A DNA stretch of 64,000 nt from an uncultured Bacteroidales bacterium (GCA_944323785.1 CALUTU010000003.1:1-64000), one strand, 5' to 3'. Shown: positions 33,443 through 43,174, counted from the first letter of the stretch. The notes: generated by a model not told the origin, from the letters alone. A program made the numbers and translations.

Positions 33443-35053
33443 TTACCTAACCTCCGCTGCCCACCAAGCGGCGGTTAGGGGTTCGCCGGCGGCGCGGGTA
33501 ATCATCTCGTTCCAGGGGTAGAGCTTGCCGGGGGCGAAGACTTTCTCGGTCAGCCAGCGGCCGACTTCCGCACAGCCGGTGTAGGAGTCGAATGCCATAT
33601 CTCCGCTCCGGGTGATATGCTCCACGATGTAATGGTGCATCTGCGAGGCGAAGAGCTCTCCCAACTGGTAATTGTGATAATAGCATGGATACAGGGCGAT
33701 ATGGATCTTGGCGGCCCAATCCGGCTCGTCACGGCCGTCTGGATAGGTCAGCAGCTGATATTTCTCAACTAAATTGCGCCACAGAGCATTGAGGTCCTGC
33801 TCCGGGTCGGCGTACATAGCCTTCTCAAAGCGGTAGACCACCTGCATGAAGCGGGACTGCACCAGCTGGCTCAGGCGGGCCGAGCGGCGGCAGTCAGGGG
33901 CAATGCGCTCCGCCTCCTCGGCCGGTATTCCGAGGTTGAGCCGCATCCACTCCGGATTGCGCGACAGGCGGCCGAACATCATGGCCACACCCTCGGTGGT
34001 GAAAATACCGGCGGCCTCCCTGAGCAGGAAGGGCAGCTCCGGGTCGGCATCGTGTCCGGCACTGTAGGCCGCATGACCGAACTCGTGCAGCATGGTCTCC
34101 ATCCACCGCTCGTTGTCGGTGAGGTTGCACAGCACCCGCACGTCCCCCATGCAGTCCATGTCGATGCAGAAAGCGTGCTGATTCTTGCCCTCGCGGGGAT
34201 AGAGGTCGCTACGGCGCAGCATAGGCTCCACGTCCAGGCCGATGCTGCGGTAATAATCCACGGTCAGCCGCTCCAGGTCCATGCCCTTGTAGTAACTGTC
34301 GAAGTCCACTGGATACAGGTCCGGTGCCTCCTGGAAGAAGCGACCCTGATAGTGCCAGGGCCGCAGATCCGGCACTGATATGCCGCAACGCAAGGCCATG
34401 GCCTCGTCTATCTCCGCCTTTATCTGTACGAAACTGTCGCGGGAAAGCCCATCCACCTCATTCATCAGCAGTTCCACATCGCGCGGTTTCTCCCCGCTGA
34501 GGATCAGGCTCATGCTGTGATAGTTGGTAAATCCCAGACAGTCGGCCAGCTGATTGCGCAACCGGACTACCTCCAGAATATCCGAAGCGACTTCCCGGCC
34601 TACCGCCTTGTGAGCCACCCAGACATCCTGCAGCTCGGAGCAATCAGCTGAAGTCCGCAACAGCCGCTCCACCTCGTTGTCGTTGATCCTCCGTCCTCTG
34701 AAATCCGCTCTGAATGCAGCGTACCTGCGCTCCAGAGCTGTCTCCTTCTCAATGATGGCATCCAGCAACGCCTTGTCCGCCTGACGCGACATAAAACTGT
34801 TGTACAGCTCGTCCAGCTGCCTGCGCAGCAACGGGTCCGTCACACTGCCCGACTCCTTGATCCCGCGGAGGGCATCAAACGTCCTCACATCCGAGAAAAG
34901 CCCGGCTATCTTCTTACTGACTTCCGCATAACGGTCAAATGCCGCGGCACTTCCCGTCGTCGTACCCTCCCAGTAAGCCTCGGAGGATGCCTTGACCAGC
35001 GGCGCATACTCCGCCACCGTCCTGTCTATGATTTCCTGTAACTCCATATCCAT
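33443..35053 (-). CDS. M3/M2-like zinc oligopeptidase
   Basis: The 536-residue protein belongs to the M3/M2 metallopeptidase group. The zinc motif is METMLHEFGHAAYSAG (HEFGH, about residue 312) and the third ligand lies in TTEGVAMMFGRL about 35 residues later. The long helical N-terminal part (KASSEAYWEGTTTGSAAAFD; LRGIKESGSVTDPLLRRQL) resembles dipeptidyl carboxypeptidase-like members. No signal peptide is seen, so it is cytoplasmic. I chose the ATG at 35053 because longer reading frames overlap the DUF4295 gene. A terminator hairpin lies immediately upstream of the start codon. Confidence 0.85.
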   Translation of the reverse strand: MDMELQEIIDRTVAEYAPLVKASSEAYWEGTTTGSAAAFDRYAEVSKKIAGLFSDVRTFDALRGIKESGSVTDPLLRRQLDELYNSFMSRQADKALLDAIIEKETALERRYAAFRADFRGRRINDNEVERLLRTSADCSELQDVWVAHKAVGREVASDILEVVRLRNQLADCLGFTNYHSMSLILSGEKPRDVELLMNEVDGLSRDSFVQIKAEIDEAMALRCGISVPDLRPWHYQGRFFQEAPDLYPVDFDSYYKGMDLERLTVDYYRSIGLDVEPMLRRSDLYPREGKNQHAFCIDMDCMGDVRVLCNLTDNERWMETMLHEFGHAAYSAGHDADPELPFLLREAAGIFTTEGVAMMFGRLSRNPEWMRLNLGIPAEEAERIAPDCRRSARLSQLVQSRFMQVVYRFEKAMYADPEQDLNALWRNLVEKYQLLTYPDGRDEPDWAAKIHIALYPCYYHNYQLGELFASQMHHYIVEHITRSGDMAFDSYTGCAEVGRWLTEKVFAPGKLYPWNEMITRAAGEPLTAAWWAAEVR

Positions 35054-35084
35054 AAAACAAAACAGGGTGTCGTCACCGGCACCC
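35052..35084 (-). terminator. terminator after DUF4295, abutting the peptidase start
   Basis: An 8-bp stem (35065-35084) with GGGTG/CACCC core ends the rpmB-rpmG-DUF4295 unit; the minus strand continues TGTTTTGTTTT. The peptidase ATG follows at once. Confidence 0.7.
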
Positions 35085-35109
35085 CGTCTATCATTATTAC
35101 CAATAAATC

Positions 35110-35271
35110 TTACTTCTTCGCGAAGAAATCCTTTGCATGGTCGGTAGCCACAAAATCCTCCTTGAAGATATAGGCTCCGGTACGCTCGGACTTTTCCATA
35201 CGGATACATTTGACAAATGTCCTCTTGGAGGCCTTGTCGCCGCTGAAGGTTGCAACCGCTTTCTTTGCCAT
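35110..35271 (-). CDS. DUF4295 small basic protein
   Basis: This 53-residue protein begins MAKKAVATFSGDKASKRT and ends ATDHAKDFFAKK. It matches DUF4295, a small Bacteroidota family found after L28 and L33. Its position and basic composition suggest a ribosome-linked role, which is not proven. It starts 10 nt after the rpmG stop, and a terminator follows. It is too short for many gene finders. Confidence 0.9.
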   Translation of the reverse strand: MAKKAVATFSGDKASKRTFVKCIRMEKSERTGAYIFKEDFVATDHAKDFFAKK

Positions 35272-35281
35272 ATGCTATAAA

Positions 35282-35470
35282 TTATTTGATTTCCTTGTGA
35301 ACTGTTACCCTGCGGAGGTAAGGATTGTATTTCTTACGCTCCAGACGGTCAGGAGTGTTCTTCTTGTTCTTTGTGGTGATGTAACGGGAGATTCCGGGAA
35401 CTCCGCTGTCCTTCTGCTCTGTGCACTCGAGGATCACCTGTACTCTATTGCCTTTTGCTTTCTTTGCCAT
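35282..35470 (-). CDS. rpmG: 50S ribosomal protein L33 (bL33)
   Basis: The 62-residue protein is bL33. [18 protein letters not shown] and the basic [20 protein letters not shown] segment are typical. There are only single Cys residues, so it looks like a zinc-free form. It lies between rpmB (19 nt upstream) and the DUF4295 gene (10 nt downstream). Confidence 0.95.
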   Translation of the reverse strand: MAKKAKGNRVQVILECTEQKDSGVPGISRYITTKNKKNTPDRLERKKYNPYLRRVTVHKEIK

Positions 35471-35489
35471 AATAAGTACCCTCCGTCTA

Positions 35490-35732
35490 TTAATAAATGT
35501 CGATTAAACCTTTTTCCTGAGCGGCCTTCAGAGTAGCTGCGAGACCGTTCTTGTTGATAGTCCTCATGCCGGCAGCAGAGACTTTAAGAGTGACGAACCT
35601 GTTCTCCTCCTCGAGCCAGAAGCGCTTTACCTTCAGGTTGGGAGCGAACTCGCGTTTTGTGCGACGCTTGGAGTGGGAAACATTGTTTCCGATCACCCGC
35701 TTCTTTCCAGTTACTTGACAAACACGTGCCAT
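35490..35732 (-). CDS. rpmB: 50S ribosomal protein L28 (bL28)
   Basis: The 80-residue protein is bL28: [39 protein letters not shown] and [18 protein letters not shown] are family features. It is first of rpmB-rpmG-DUF4295. Upstream the minus strand has TTTGGAATTTTAAG and a GATATTTG box with one mismatch. Confidence 0.96.
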   Translation of the reverse strand: MARVCQVTGKKRVIGNNVSHSKRRTKREFAPNLKVKRFWLEEENRFVTLKVSAAGMRTINKNGLAATLKAAQEKGLIDIY

Positions 35733-35805
35733 ATATTTATCCTATTTTATTTCAAATTTTAAAGGGCTGCAAATATCCCCTTTTTTTCTTAAAATTCCAA
35801 ATTTT

Positions 35806-37143
35806 TTACACAAACTTCAATAAACGGTTCCATCTGATATTCCGAGGGAAAGGTTTATTGACGTCCTTGGAGAACCATACCACCCTGGGCTTTCCCACGA
35901 TGTGGTTCTCGGGAACGAATCCCCAATAGCGCGAGTCGAGAGAGTTGTGCCTGTTGTCCCCCATCATGAAGTAATAGTCCATGGCGAAGGTGTAGTGAGT
36001 CGCCGGAGTACCGTCTATCAGGATAGTGCCGTCCTGTACCTTAAGATCGTGTCCCTCGTATACGCTGATGATACGGCTGTAGAGGGGCAGATTTCCGAGG
36101 GTCAGGGCCACGCTGTCTCCCTTTGCCGGAATGTACAGGGGACCGTAGTTGTCCCTGGTCCACCTGAAATCCTCCGCAAACGGGAAGAGCATCAGGTACG
36201 AATCCGGATAATCGGGAGGATAGACATCCACGTTGCGGCGGCATTCCTGCACATTGGCGACAGAGGCCAGCTTGTCCGCAGCCTCAGCGGTCATGGACAG
36301 GGCCGGATATCCGGGCAGGGTCGCGTCGAACCATATTCCGGATGTCTGAATGCCGGCATCCTCGAGTATCTTGGCATTGACAGGTGTGCCGTTGGTTATC
36401 ACCGTATAGGAATTCTGGATACCAGGATATACATCCAGTGAGTCACCGTTGACAAATACCCGTCCGTCGCGCACCTCAAGGGTGTCTCCGGCTACGGCCA
36501 CACATCTCTTCACATAGTTGTCCTCCTTGTCCACCGGCCTGGTAATCAGGGGACCGTACATCCTCTCGGTGTACTCCCTGCCGTTGAAACGCACATGGGT
36601 GTAATAGTCATCCACCGGTCTCTTGGAGAGAACTGTATCTCCGTGAGGGAAATTAAAGACGACTATGTCTCCGCGCTCAACGTGTCCGAAACCTGCCAGA
36701 CGCCTGTAGTCGCGCTTGATAAGGTCCGAATAGGACTTCTTACCGAAGATGGTGTTGTGGACAAAGGGTATGGAGAGAGGTCTCTCCGGCAGCTTGGGTC
36801 CGTAGGCCAGTTTCCCCACAAACAAGTAGTCTCCTGTCATCAGAGTGCTCTCCATAGACGAGGACGGAATCCGGAATGCCTGGAGGATGAAGATATTGAG
36901 AGGTATCACGACTATGACGGCGAAGATGATGGCGTCGAGCCAGTCCAGCCATACATTGCGCTTCTCCCCCTCCTTGTAGTTCTTCTTCCAGAATGCCCAC
37001 TTTACCTTTCTGGTGATGAATATGTCGAAAATCACTGCGAGGCCCAGAAGCCACCAGTAATTGCCGAGCCATATCACCCAGAGGAGATAGAGCAGACCCC
37101 AGAGTCCGAATTTGAACCACTTATTTTGCAGGAACTCTCTCAC
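35806..37143 (-). CDS. lepB: Signal peptidase I
   Basis: The 445-residue protein is an S26 leader peptidase that removes signal peptides at the outer face of the inner membrane. Two or three N-terminal helices (residues ~7-35 and ~65-90) are followed by the serine box RIPSSSMESTLMTGDYLFVGK, the lysine region NYVKRCVAVAGDTLEVRDG and the C-terminal MMGDNRHNSLDSRYWGFVPE. It is larger than E. coli LepB, with an insert between the lysine box and the C-terminal box, as often in Bacteroidota. The start is a GTG 6 nt after the rplT stop. It ends the thrS-infC-rpmI-rplT-lepB run. Confidence 0.95.
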   Translation of the reverse strand: MREFLQNKWFKFGLWGLLYLLWVIWLGNYWWLLGLAVIFDIFITRKVKWAFWKKNYKEGEKRNVWLDWLDAIIFAVIVVIPLNIFILQAFRIPSSSMESTLMTGDYLFVGKLAYGPKLPERPLSIPFVHNTIFGKKSYSDLIKRDYRRLAGFGHVERGDIVVFNFPHGDTVLSKRPVDDYYTHVRFNGREYTERMYGPLITRPVDKEDNYVKRCVAVAGDTLEVRDGRVFVNGDSLDVYPGIQNSYTVITNGTPVNAKILEDAGIQTSGIWFDATLPGYPALSMTAEAADKLASVANVQECRRNVDVYPPDYPDSYLMLFPFAEDFRWTRDNYGPLYIPAKGDSVALTLGNLPLYSRIISVYEGHDLKVQDGTILIDGTPATHYTFAMDYYFMMGDNRHNSLDSRYWGFVPENHIVGKPRVVWFSKDVNKPFPRNIRWNRLLKFV

Positions 37144-37149
37144 TTACGG

Positions 37150-37500
37150 TTACTGAGCCTTTACAGAGTTGATGACTGCCTCGAATGCCTGGGGATTATT
37201 GAGAGCCAGGTCTGCCAGTACCTTGCGGTTCAGCCCTACGTTCTGCTTTGCGAGAGCGCCGATGAACTGAGAGTAGTTCATACCGTGCTCACGGGCAGCT
37301 GCGTTGATACGCTGAATCCAAAGCGAGCGGAAATTGCGTTTCTTTTGTTTACGGTCGCGGTATGCGTAGCCCAAACCTTTCTCGTAGGTGTTCTTGGCTA
37401 CAGTCCAGACATTCTTCCTTGCGAGGAAGTTACCGCGGGTCTGTTTGAGAATTTTCTTACGGCGTGCTCTTGAGGCCACCGAATTCACTGATCTTGGCAT
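37150..37500 (-). CDS. rplT: 50S ribosomal protein L20 (bL20)
   Basis: The 116-residue protein is bL20, an early assembly protein that in other bacteria represses its own operon. [20 protein letters not shown] starts the long basic tail, and [20 protein letters not shown] and [20 protein letters not shown] are typical. It follows rpmI by 90 nt and precedes lepB by 6 nt. Confidence 0.97.
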   Translation of the reverse strand: MPRSVNSVASRARRKKILKQTRGNFLARKNVWTVAKNTYEKGLGYAYRDRKQKKRNFRSLWIQRINAAAREHGMNYSQFIGALAKQNVGLNRKVLADLALNNPQAFEAVINSVKAQ

Positions 37501-37590
37501 ACTACACTTTTTGATTTTAAGAATGTCAGCGCTCCCCCCTTTCGGGAGACTTTTTCTGCTGAGGCATTCAGTTAAACAATAATTTTAAAC

Positions 37591-37785
37591 TTAGGCGACA
37601 ATCATTTCCTTGATCCTCCTGGTGTCGCAGGCATCAGCTACAACGACCTTGTTGAGGTTCCTTTTCTGCTTTGTCGTCTTCTTGGTGAGAATGTGGCTGT
37701 GGTAAGCGTGTCTTCTCTTCACTTTTCCAGTTCCGGTAAGCACGAAGCGCTTTTTGGCACCGGAGTTGGTCTTCATTTTGGGCAT
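37591..37785 (-). CDS. rpmI: 50S ribosomal protein L35 (bL35)
   Basis: The 64-residue protein is bL35: [37 protein letters not shown] and a basic C-terminal end. It lies 44 nt after infC in the conserved infC-rpmI-rplT order. Confidence 0.97.
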   Translation of the reverse strand: MPKMKTNSGAKKRFVLTGTGKVKRRHAYHSHILTKKTTKQKRNLNKVVVADACDTRRIKEMIVA

Positions 37786-37829
37786 TGTTACAATAAATTA
37801 AATTAAACTATAAAAACGTTACAAAACGG

Positions 37830-38465
37830 TTATTTCTTCTTTACAGGAGCGATCATCATTATCATCCTCTTGCCCTCCAGCCTCGGCATCTGCTCCGCCT
37901 TTCCGTACTCCTCAAGTTCCAGGGCGAAGCGCAGCAGCAGCTTCTCACCCTGCTCGGAGAAGAGTATCGAACGGCCCCTGAAGAACACGTACGCCTTGAC
38001 CTTCGAGCCTTCCTGCAGGAAGTTTATGGCGTGCTTGAGCTTGAACTGGAAGTCGTGCTCGTCGGTGTTCGGACCGAAGCGGATCTCCTTTATCACCACC
38101 TTGGAGGCGTTGGACTTCATCTCCTTCGCCTTCTTCTTCTGCTGATAGACGTACTTCTGGTAGTCTATGATCTTGCAGACAGGGGGATCAACCTTCGCGG
38201 ATATCTCCACCAGATCCAGCTCGAGACTCTCCGCAAGCCTCAGGGCTTCCCGCAATGGATATATACCCGGCTGAGGGATATTGTCTCCCACAAGCCTTAC
38301 CTTAGGTGCCGTGATCCCGTCATTGACCTTCGGCCCGTCATCCTTTGCCGGCTGGCGGCTGCCGTTTCCATTGTTGTTGCGGCCCTCTGCGCTGTTGTTT
38401 CCGTTCTGCGGCATATTGGGCCGGGGAGCACCCGTATAAGGGCGCTTTTTTACAGGTGTTGCGAT
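37830..38465 (-). CDS. infC: Translation initiation factor IF-3, probable AUC start
   Basis: The product is IF-3, which blocks 50S joining and checks start codons. The N domain ([20 protein letters not shown]), linker ([18 protein letters not shown]) and C domain ([54 protein letters not shown]) are intact. The first ATG (38414) has no ribosome site. An in-frame ATC at 38463-38465 sits 8 nt after AAGGAGG, adding 17 residues ([16 protein letters not shown], then MPQ). infC in E. coli starts at AUU so that IF-3 represses itself, and AUC fits the same logic. The gene begins 22 nt after thrS. Confidence 0.9.
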   Translation of the reverse strand: MATPVKKRPYTGAPRPNMPQNGNNSAEGRNNNGNGSRQPAKDDGPKVNDGITAPKVRLVGDNIPQPGIYPLREALRLAESLELDLVEISAKVDPPVCKIIDYQKYVYQQKKKAKEMKSNASKVVIKEIRFGPNTDEHDFQFKLKHAINFLQEGSKVKAYVFFRGRSILFSEQGEKLLLRFALELEEYGKAEQMPRLEGKRMIMMIAPVKKK

Positions 38466-38480
38466 AAAGTAGTCCTCCTT
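38466..38480 (-). promoter_or_regulatory. strong Shine-Dalgarno before the AUC start of infC
   Basis: On the minus strand AAGGAGG is followed after 8 nt by ATC. Strong Shine-Dalgarno sites are rare in Bacteroidota genes, so this one is likely selected. Confidence 0.7.
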
Positions 38481-38487
38481 TAAAGTT

Positions 38488-40422
38488 TTAGTTAATCATG
38501 TTTTTTACTTCCTCGTTGACTTTCGCAGCGAATTCCTCAGGGGTCATGGAACCTTTGTTCCCCTCTCCCTGACGGCGGACAGAGACAGTTCCACCTGCCT
38601 CCTCCTTCTCGCCGACCACCAGCAGGAAGGGGATTCGCTTGAGCTCGTTCTCCCTGATTTTCTTACCGATAGTCTCGTTACGCTCGTCAACCGAGGCGCG
38701 AATATCGTAATTATTAAGCAATTCGCAAACTTTTTTTGCGTAATCGTTGTATTTTTCACTGATGGGCAGCACCACCGCCTGCTCGGGTGTGAGCCACAGA
38801 GGGAACTTGCCTCCGGTGTGCTCGATGAGCACTGCCACGAACCTCTCCATGGAACCGAAGGGAGCGCGGTGAATCATCACGGGACGGTACTTCTTGTCGT
38901 CCGCTCCGGTGTACTCGAGCTCAAAACGCTCGGGCAGATTGTAGTCCACCTGAATGGTTCCCAGCTGCCAGCGGCGGCCGATTGCGTCCTTGACCATGAA
39001 GTCCAGCTTAGGACCGTAGAAAGCGGCCTCGCCGTACTCCACGATAGTCTTCAGGCCCTTCTCCTGAGCCGCCTCGATGATGGCCTGCTCGGCCCTCTCC
39101 CAGTTCTCGTCAGTACCTATATATTTACTGCGGTCATTCTTGTCGCGCAGGGATACCTGGGCGATGTACTCGTCGAAGTCAAGCGTCTTGAAGATATAGA
39201 GCACGATATCTATCACCTTGCAGAACTCCTCCTTGAGCTGGTCTGGACGGCAGTAGATGTGGGCGTCGTCCTGTGTGAAGCCGCGCACGCGGGTCAGACC
39301 GTGCAGCTCGCCGCTCTGCTCATAGCGGTACACCGTGCCGAACTCGGCCAGACGGATAGGCAGGTCCTTGTATGAGTGGGGCTTGCTGCGGTATATCTCG
39401 CAGTGGTGAGGGCAGTTCATGGGCTTCAGGAGGAACTCCTCTCCCTCCTGGGGCGTGGTGATGGGACGGAATGAGTCCGCTCCGTACTTGGCATAGTGAC
39501 CGGATGTCACATAGAGCTCCTTCTGGCCGATATGCGGGGTAATCACGGGAAGATAGCCGTAGGCCTTCTGCACCTTACGCAGGAACATCTCCAGACGCTC
39601 GCGCAGGGCAGCTCCCTTGGGCAGCCACAGAGGCAAGCCGGCTCCTACTCTCGGAGAGAACGTAAAGAGCTCCAGCTCCTTGCCTATCTTGCGGTGATCT
39701 CTTTTCTTGGCCTCCTCCATCAGGGCGATATACTCGTCCAGCAGCTTCTTCTGGGGGAATGTGATGCCGTAGATACGGGTGAGCATCTTGTTGTGCTCGT
39801 CGCCCCTCCAGTAAGCTCCGGCTATGGAGGTCAGCTTGACGGCCTTGATGACCGAGGTGTCCCTCAGATGGGGCCCGCGGCACAGGTCGGTGAAGCTGCC
39901 GTTGGTGTAGAAGGTGATGGTACCGTCCTTGAGACCGCCGATGAGGTCGCACTTGTACTCGTCGCCTTTCTTTGTATAGGTGTCCATGGCCTCGGCCTTG
40001 GATACTTCCTTGCGTACGAAATGCTGTTTCTGACGGGCCAGCTCTATCATCTTGTCCTCGATCTTCTTGAGGTCGGAGTCGGTGATGGTCCTGTCCCCCA
40101 GATCCACATCATAGTAGAATCCGTTCTCTATAGAGGGTCCGATACCGAACTTGATGCCGGGGTAAAGGAGTTCCAGTGCCTCGGCCATAAGGTGGGACGA
40201 AGAGTGCCAGAACGTGGACTTGGCCTCCTGATCCTCCCATTTATGCAGCTTGAGCTCACCGCTCTCATTAAGGGGAAGCTCAAGGTCTATTACCTTTCCG
40301 TTGAACGATGCCGCAAGCACCTCGCCTGCGAGACGCGGAGATATCTGCTCCGCGATCTGATAAGGAGTGATACCCTTTTCATAGCTTCTGACGCTGCCGT
40401 CAGGAAATGTTATATCTATCAT
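38488..40422 (-). CDS. thrS: Threonyl-tRNA synthetase
   Basis: The 644-residue class II synthetase charges tRNA-Thr. It has the TGS domain ([20 protein letters not shown]), the editing domain with [17 protein letters not shown] (H-x-x-x-H, about residue 73) and [12 protein letters not shown], the class II catalytic core with [35 protein letters not shown] and [17 protein letters not shown], and the anticodon domain ([20 protein letters not shown]). I chose the ATG that starts MIDITF; an ATG 33 nt upstream would add an untypical leader. The promoter is at 40460-40489, adjacent to that of the DUF4199 gene. Confidence 0.97.
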   Translation of the reverse strand: MIDITFPDGSVRSYEKGITPYQIAEQISPRLAGEVLAASFNGKVIDLELPLNESGELKLHKWEDQEAKSTFWHSSSHLMAEALELLYPGIKFGIGPSIENGFYYDVDLGDRTITDSDLKKIEDKMIELARQKQHFVRKEVSKAEAMDTYTKKGDEYKCDLIGGLKDGTITFYTNGSFTDLCRGPHLRDTSVIKAVKLTSIAGAYWRGDEHNKMLTRIYGITFPQKKLLDEYIALMEEAKKRDHRKIGKELELFTFSPRVGAGLPLWLPKGAALRERLEMFLRKVQKAYGYLPVITPHIGQKELYVTSGHYAKYGADSFRPITTPQEGEEFLLKPMNCPHHCEIYRSKPHSYKDLPIRLAEFGTVYRYEQSGELHGLTRVRGFTQDDAHIYCRPDQLKEEFCKVIDIVLYIFKTLDFDEYIAQVSLRDKNDRSKYIGTDENWERAEQAIIEAAQEKGLKTIVEYGEAAFYGPKLDFMVKDAIGRRWQLGTIQVDYNLPERFELEYTGADDKKYRPVMIHRAPFGSMERFVAVLIEHTGGKFPLWLTPEQAVVLPISEKYNDYAKKVCELLNNYDIRASVDERNETIGKKIRENELKRIPFLLVVGEKEEAGGTVSVRRQGEGNKGSMTPEEFAAKVNEEVKNMIN

Positions 40423-40445
40423 AATAGAATAAATTGCTTTCTTAT

Positions 40446-40489
40446 TTGAATCCAAACTGCAAAATTACTAAATTTGCAGTCAAATCCAA
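40446..40489. promoter_or_regulatory. back-to-back thrS and DUF4199 promoters
   Basis: On the minus strand TAATTTTG (40460-40467) has its TTG at 40487-40489, a 19-nt gap. On the plus strand TTG (40446-40448), a 20-nt gap, and TAAATTTG (40469-40476). The two -7 boxes are one base apart. Confidence 0.75.
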
Positions 40490-40500
40490 CTAATTCCGAG

Positions 40501-41037
40501 ATGAACTACAAACTTAATTGGTCTGAAGCCGCGAAATACGGTCTGATACTCGCAAGTGTCTCCGTAGTAATCAATTTAGTCACCAGCATATTCCAGCTGC
40601 CGGCAGTACTGAACGTCCTCCTGAGCGTCATAAAGCTGTGCGGCTCCGTATACATAGCCTACTACGCCATGAGACGCAACGCCGATTCATGGGAGCACAT
40701 CACATACGGGCAGTCTTTCGGTTTCGGTATGGCGGTATGCACTTTCTCAGCCATAGTCTGCACTCTGTTCGTACTGCTCACCTATACGGTCATCCTCCCC
40801 GACTCTCTGACCACCCTGCTGGACACGATGTTCGCCACATACGAGTCAATGGGTCTGGCCGAGGCCATGGACTACGACATGCTTGCCCGCTCCATGCCGG
40901 TCATCATCACCCTGTCCCAGTTCATCGGATGCGTCATCTGCGGAGTGATCGTATCGGCCATCCTGGCCGCTTTCGCCAAAAAGGACAGTTCCAACCCGTT
41001 CAACAGCACATCCGGCTATTCCGGCACCGAAGAATAA
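40501..41037 (+). CDS. DUF4199 family membrane protein
   Basis: The 178-residue protein has four predicted membrane helices: YGLILASVSVVINLVTSIF, an amphipathic-hydrophobic LLSVIKLCGSVYIAYYAM, CTFSAIVCTLFVLLTYTVIL, and QFIGCVICGVIVSAILAAFA. This is the DUF4199 pattern, common in Bacteroidota beside a GT2 gene. The function is unknown. An in-frame TTG at 40474 lies within the promoter, so ATG 40501 is the start. The GT2 gene begins 4 nt after the stop. Confidence 0.85.
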   Translation: MNYKLNWSEAAKYGLILASVSVVINLVTSIFQLPAVLNVLLSVIKLCGSVYIAYYAMRRNADSWEHITYGQSFGFGMAVCTFSAIVCTLFVLLTYTVILPDSLTTLLDTMFATYESMGLAEAMDYDMLARSMPVIITLSQFIGCVICGVIVSAILAAFAKKDSSNPFNSTSGYSGTEE

Positions 41038-41041
41038 ACAC

Positions 41042-42004
41042 ATGGACCTTTCTATAGTAATTTCCCTCTACAACGAGAACGAGTCCCTCCGCGAACTGAC
41101 GGAGTGGATAGACCGTGCCATCGCAGGCTCGCCCATAGCCGGCATCGAATACGAGACACTGATGATAGACGACGGCAGCGATGACGGTTCCTGGGAAACG
41201 ATAAAGGAACTCTCCGCCGTCAATCCCCATATCCGCGCCTACAGTTTCCGCCGCAACTACGGCAAGTCGGCAGCCCTCCAGACAGGCTTCCGCGAGGCCG
41301 CCGGAGATGTGGTCATCACCATGGACGCAGACCTCCAGGACAGTCCTGACGAGATACCCGAGCTGTACCGTATGATTAAGGAGGACGGCTACGACCTGGT
41401 GTCCGGATGGAAGAAGGTCCGCCACGACAACACCCTCACCAAGAACATACCATCGAAGATATACAACTTCACCGCCCGCAAGGTGACCGGCCTCAAGCTG
41501 CACGACATGAACTGCGGACTTAAGGCTTACCGGGGTGAGGTAGTCAAGGAGATAGAGGTCTACGGAGACATGCACCGCTACATCCCATACATAGCCAAGA
41601 ACGCCGGTTTCACCAAGATAGGCGAGAAAGTCGTCGTCCACCGCAAGCGCAAATACGGAAAGAGCAAGTTCGGCATGAGCCGTTTCTTCAACGGCTTCCT
41701 CGACCTGATGACGATATGGTTCCTCTCCGGCTTCGGCAAGAAACCCATGCACATCTTCGGAGTCTGGGGCATCGTGTTCTTCCTCATAGGCTTCGTCATC
41801 GCCCTCTGGCTGATCATCGACAAGATCGTCTCGCAGGTACACGGCCTGCAGTTCCGCTATGTCACCGACCAGCCTCTCTTCTACCTGGCTCTAGTGGCCA
41901 TCCTTGTCGGCGTGATGATGTTCCTCACCGGCTTCATCGGCGAGCTGGTATCCAGGAACAGTGCCACCCGCAACGAATACAAGATCAAGGACCGGATAGA
42001 ATAG
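41042..42004 (+). CDS. Family 2 glycosyltransferase, DPM1/GtrB-like
   Basis: The 320-residue protein has a GT-A domain (MDLSIVISLYNENESLRELT, IDDGSDDGSWETI, VITMDADLQDSPDEIPELYR with the DxD-like DAD, and VSGWKKVRHD). Two C-terminal helices (FGVWGIVFFLIGFVIALWLI; LFYLALVAILVGVMMFLTGF) anchor it. This is the polyprenyl-phosphate glycosyltransferase type, which moves a sugar onto a lipid carrier at the inner membrane. The sugar is unknown. It pairs with the DUF4199 gene. Confidence 0.92.
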   Translation: MDLSIVISLYNENESLRELTEWIDRAIAGSPIAGIEYETLMIDDGSDDGSWETIKELSAVNPHIRAYSFRRNYGKSAALQTGFREAAGDVVITMDADLQDSPDEIPELYRMIKEDGYDLVSGWKKVRHDNTLTKNIPSKIYNFTARKVTGLKLHDMNCGLKAYRGEVVKEIEVYGDMHRYIPYIAKNAGFTKIGEKVVVHRKRKYGKSKFGMSRFFNGFLDLMTIWFLSGFGKKPMHIFGVWGIVFFLIGFVIALWLIIDKIVSQVHGLQFRYVTDQPLFYLALVAILVGVMMFLTGFIGELVSRNSATRNEYKIKDRIE

Positions 42005-42100
42005 TCCCTGAGCCCCTTATCGTATAGTCAGTTAATTTCCGCCAATATAGACTGCTTGAAGTACTGGTTGAAATTTCACTTTCCCGTCGCATATCCCGTT

Positions 42101-43174
42101 TCAGTCAAGCCGATCCAGATCCAGCCGGGCAAGGTACATGACGCCGTCTTCGTCCCAGACTGACGCATAGACTGCATTGTCCCGGGCAGAGTAACAGATG
42201 TGGTCAATATTATAGTCAGTACATATCAGTTCCACCGGATTCCCCTTCCAGTCTAAAACGGCTATATCATTAAAGACAAGGGAAGAACTCCGCTCCACCT
42301 CAGCCGATGATATGTGTTCTCCGTTATAAACCGCATACAGTCTGTCATTCTCAGCATATAAATCCCGGAATCCGAAAACAGTATGTTCGTTTTCTGCCAG
42401 ACTGAGATGCACGGCGTCAAATTCCGGTTCGGCAAAATAGCCTGTGTACAGCCGCGAAATACTGTCTACACCAATACTGTACGTTTCCAGTACCGCACCC
42501 CACAGCGTTCCCACTGCAAAACGGCTCTTATCTGGAGATATTGCCAGAGAATATGTGAAATTGTACAGTCTGTAACGCACCGCATCATCCTCGATAGGGA
42601 AATAATCATACGAGAGCACTGTTCTCCCGGTGGAGATTTCCTGTAACGTAAAGCGTTTTGAAGAAGAAGTATCCGCATATTCACTGCGATTGCTCATATA
42701 CAGAATCATATTGTCCCCGGCGTTCTGCATAACCCTGGTCTCCGCAGGTATTTCAAGGCTCTGTTCCTCATAAGCATATGAACCACGCATAAGCGAGTCT
42801 ACATTCACAAAAAGTGCCCTTCCTTTCTCAAAATCATAATACGACATCATCACGCCGTCCAAAGATGTGTTGCGGTATCCCGACAATGACTCTCCGGGGC
42901 CGTTGCCGTAATTGATTCCCGAATAAAGCAGCCGTCCGGTCTTCTTGCTATAGATTCCCAGTTCATGCTTTGTCTGTCTGTCATAGGACGGCACCACAAG
43001 AACCGAATCGTATTCCCATATATCGGATACCTGCACATACAGCTCACCGGAGATTATCTCCCAGCGGCCATCGCGCTCCACAGGAAACTTCGGAGCACGA
43101 TACTTAGAGCATGACACCGACAAAAGCATGGCGGCAGCTGCTGTAATACTTGTCATACACACTTTCATATTCAT
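42101..43174 (-). CDS. BF3164-type lipoprotein, beta-propeller-like
   Basis: The 357-residue lipoprotein has a lipobox (AAAMLLSVSCSK) and repeated WD/TolB-like strands: YDSVLVVPSYDRQTKHELGI, GNGPGESLSGYRNTSLDGVM, DKSRFAVGTLWGAVLE and NIDHICYSARDNAVYASVWD. The GxGPGE motif is typical of the BF3164/TolB-like-2 group. It is probably an outer or inner membrane lipoprotein of unknown function. The promoter is TTG (43222-43224), a 20-nt gap, and TAGCTTTG (43194-43201). It converges on the GT2 gene without a clear terminator. Confidence 0.75.
   Translation of the reverse strand: MNMKVCMTSITAAAAMLLSVSCSKYRAPKFPVERDGRWEIISGELYVQVSDIWEYDSVLVVPSYDRQTKHELGIYSKKTGRLLYSGINYGNGPGESLSGYRNTSLDGVMMSYYDFEKGRALFVNVDSLMRGSYAYEEQSLEIPAETRVMQNAGDNMILYMSNRSEYADTSSSKRFTLQEISTGRTVLSYDYFPIEDDAVRYRLYNFTYSLAISPDKSRFAVGTLWGAVLETYSIGVDSISRLYTGYFAEPEFDAVHLSLAENEHTVFGFRDLYAENDRLYAVYNGEHISSAEVERSSSLVFNDIAVLDWKGNPVELICTDYNIDHICYSARDNAVYASVWDEDGVMYLARLDLDRLD

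Noticed and set aside
39496..40449. 317-codon open frame opposite thrS
   Set aside because: Antisense shadow of thrS.
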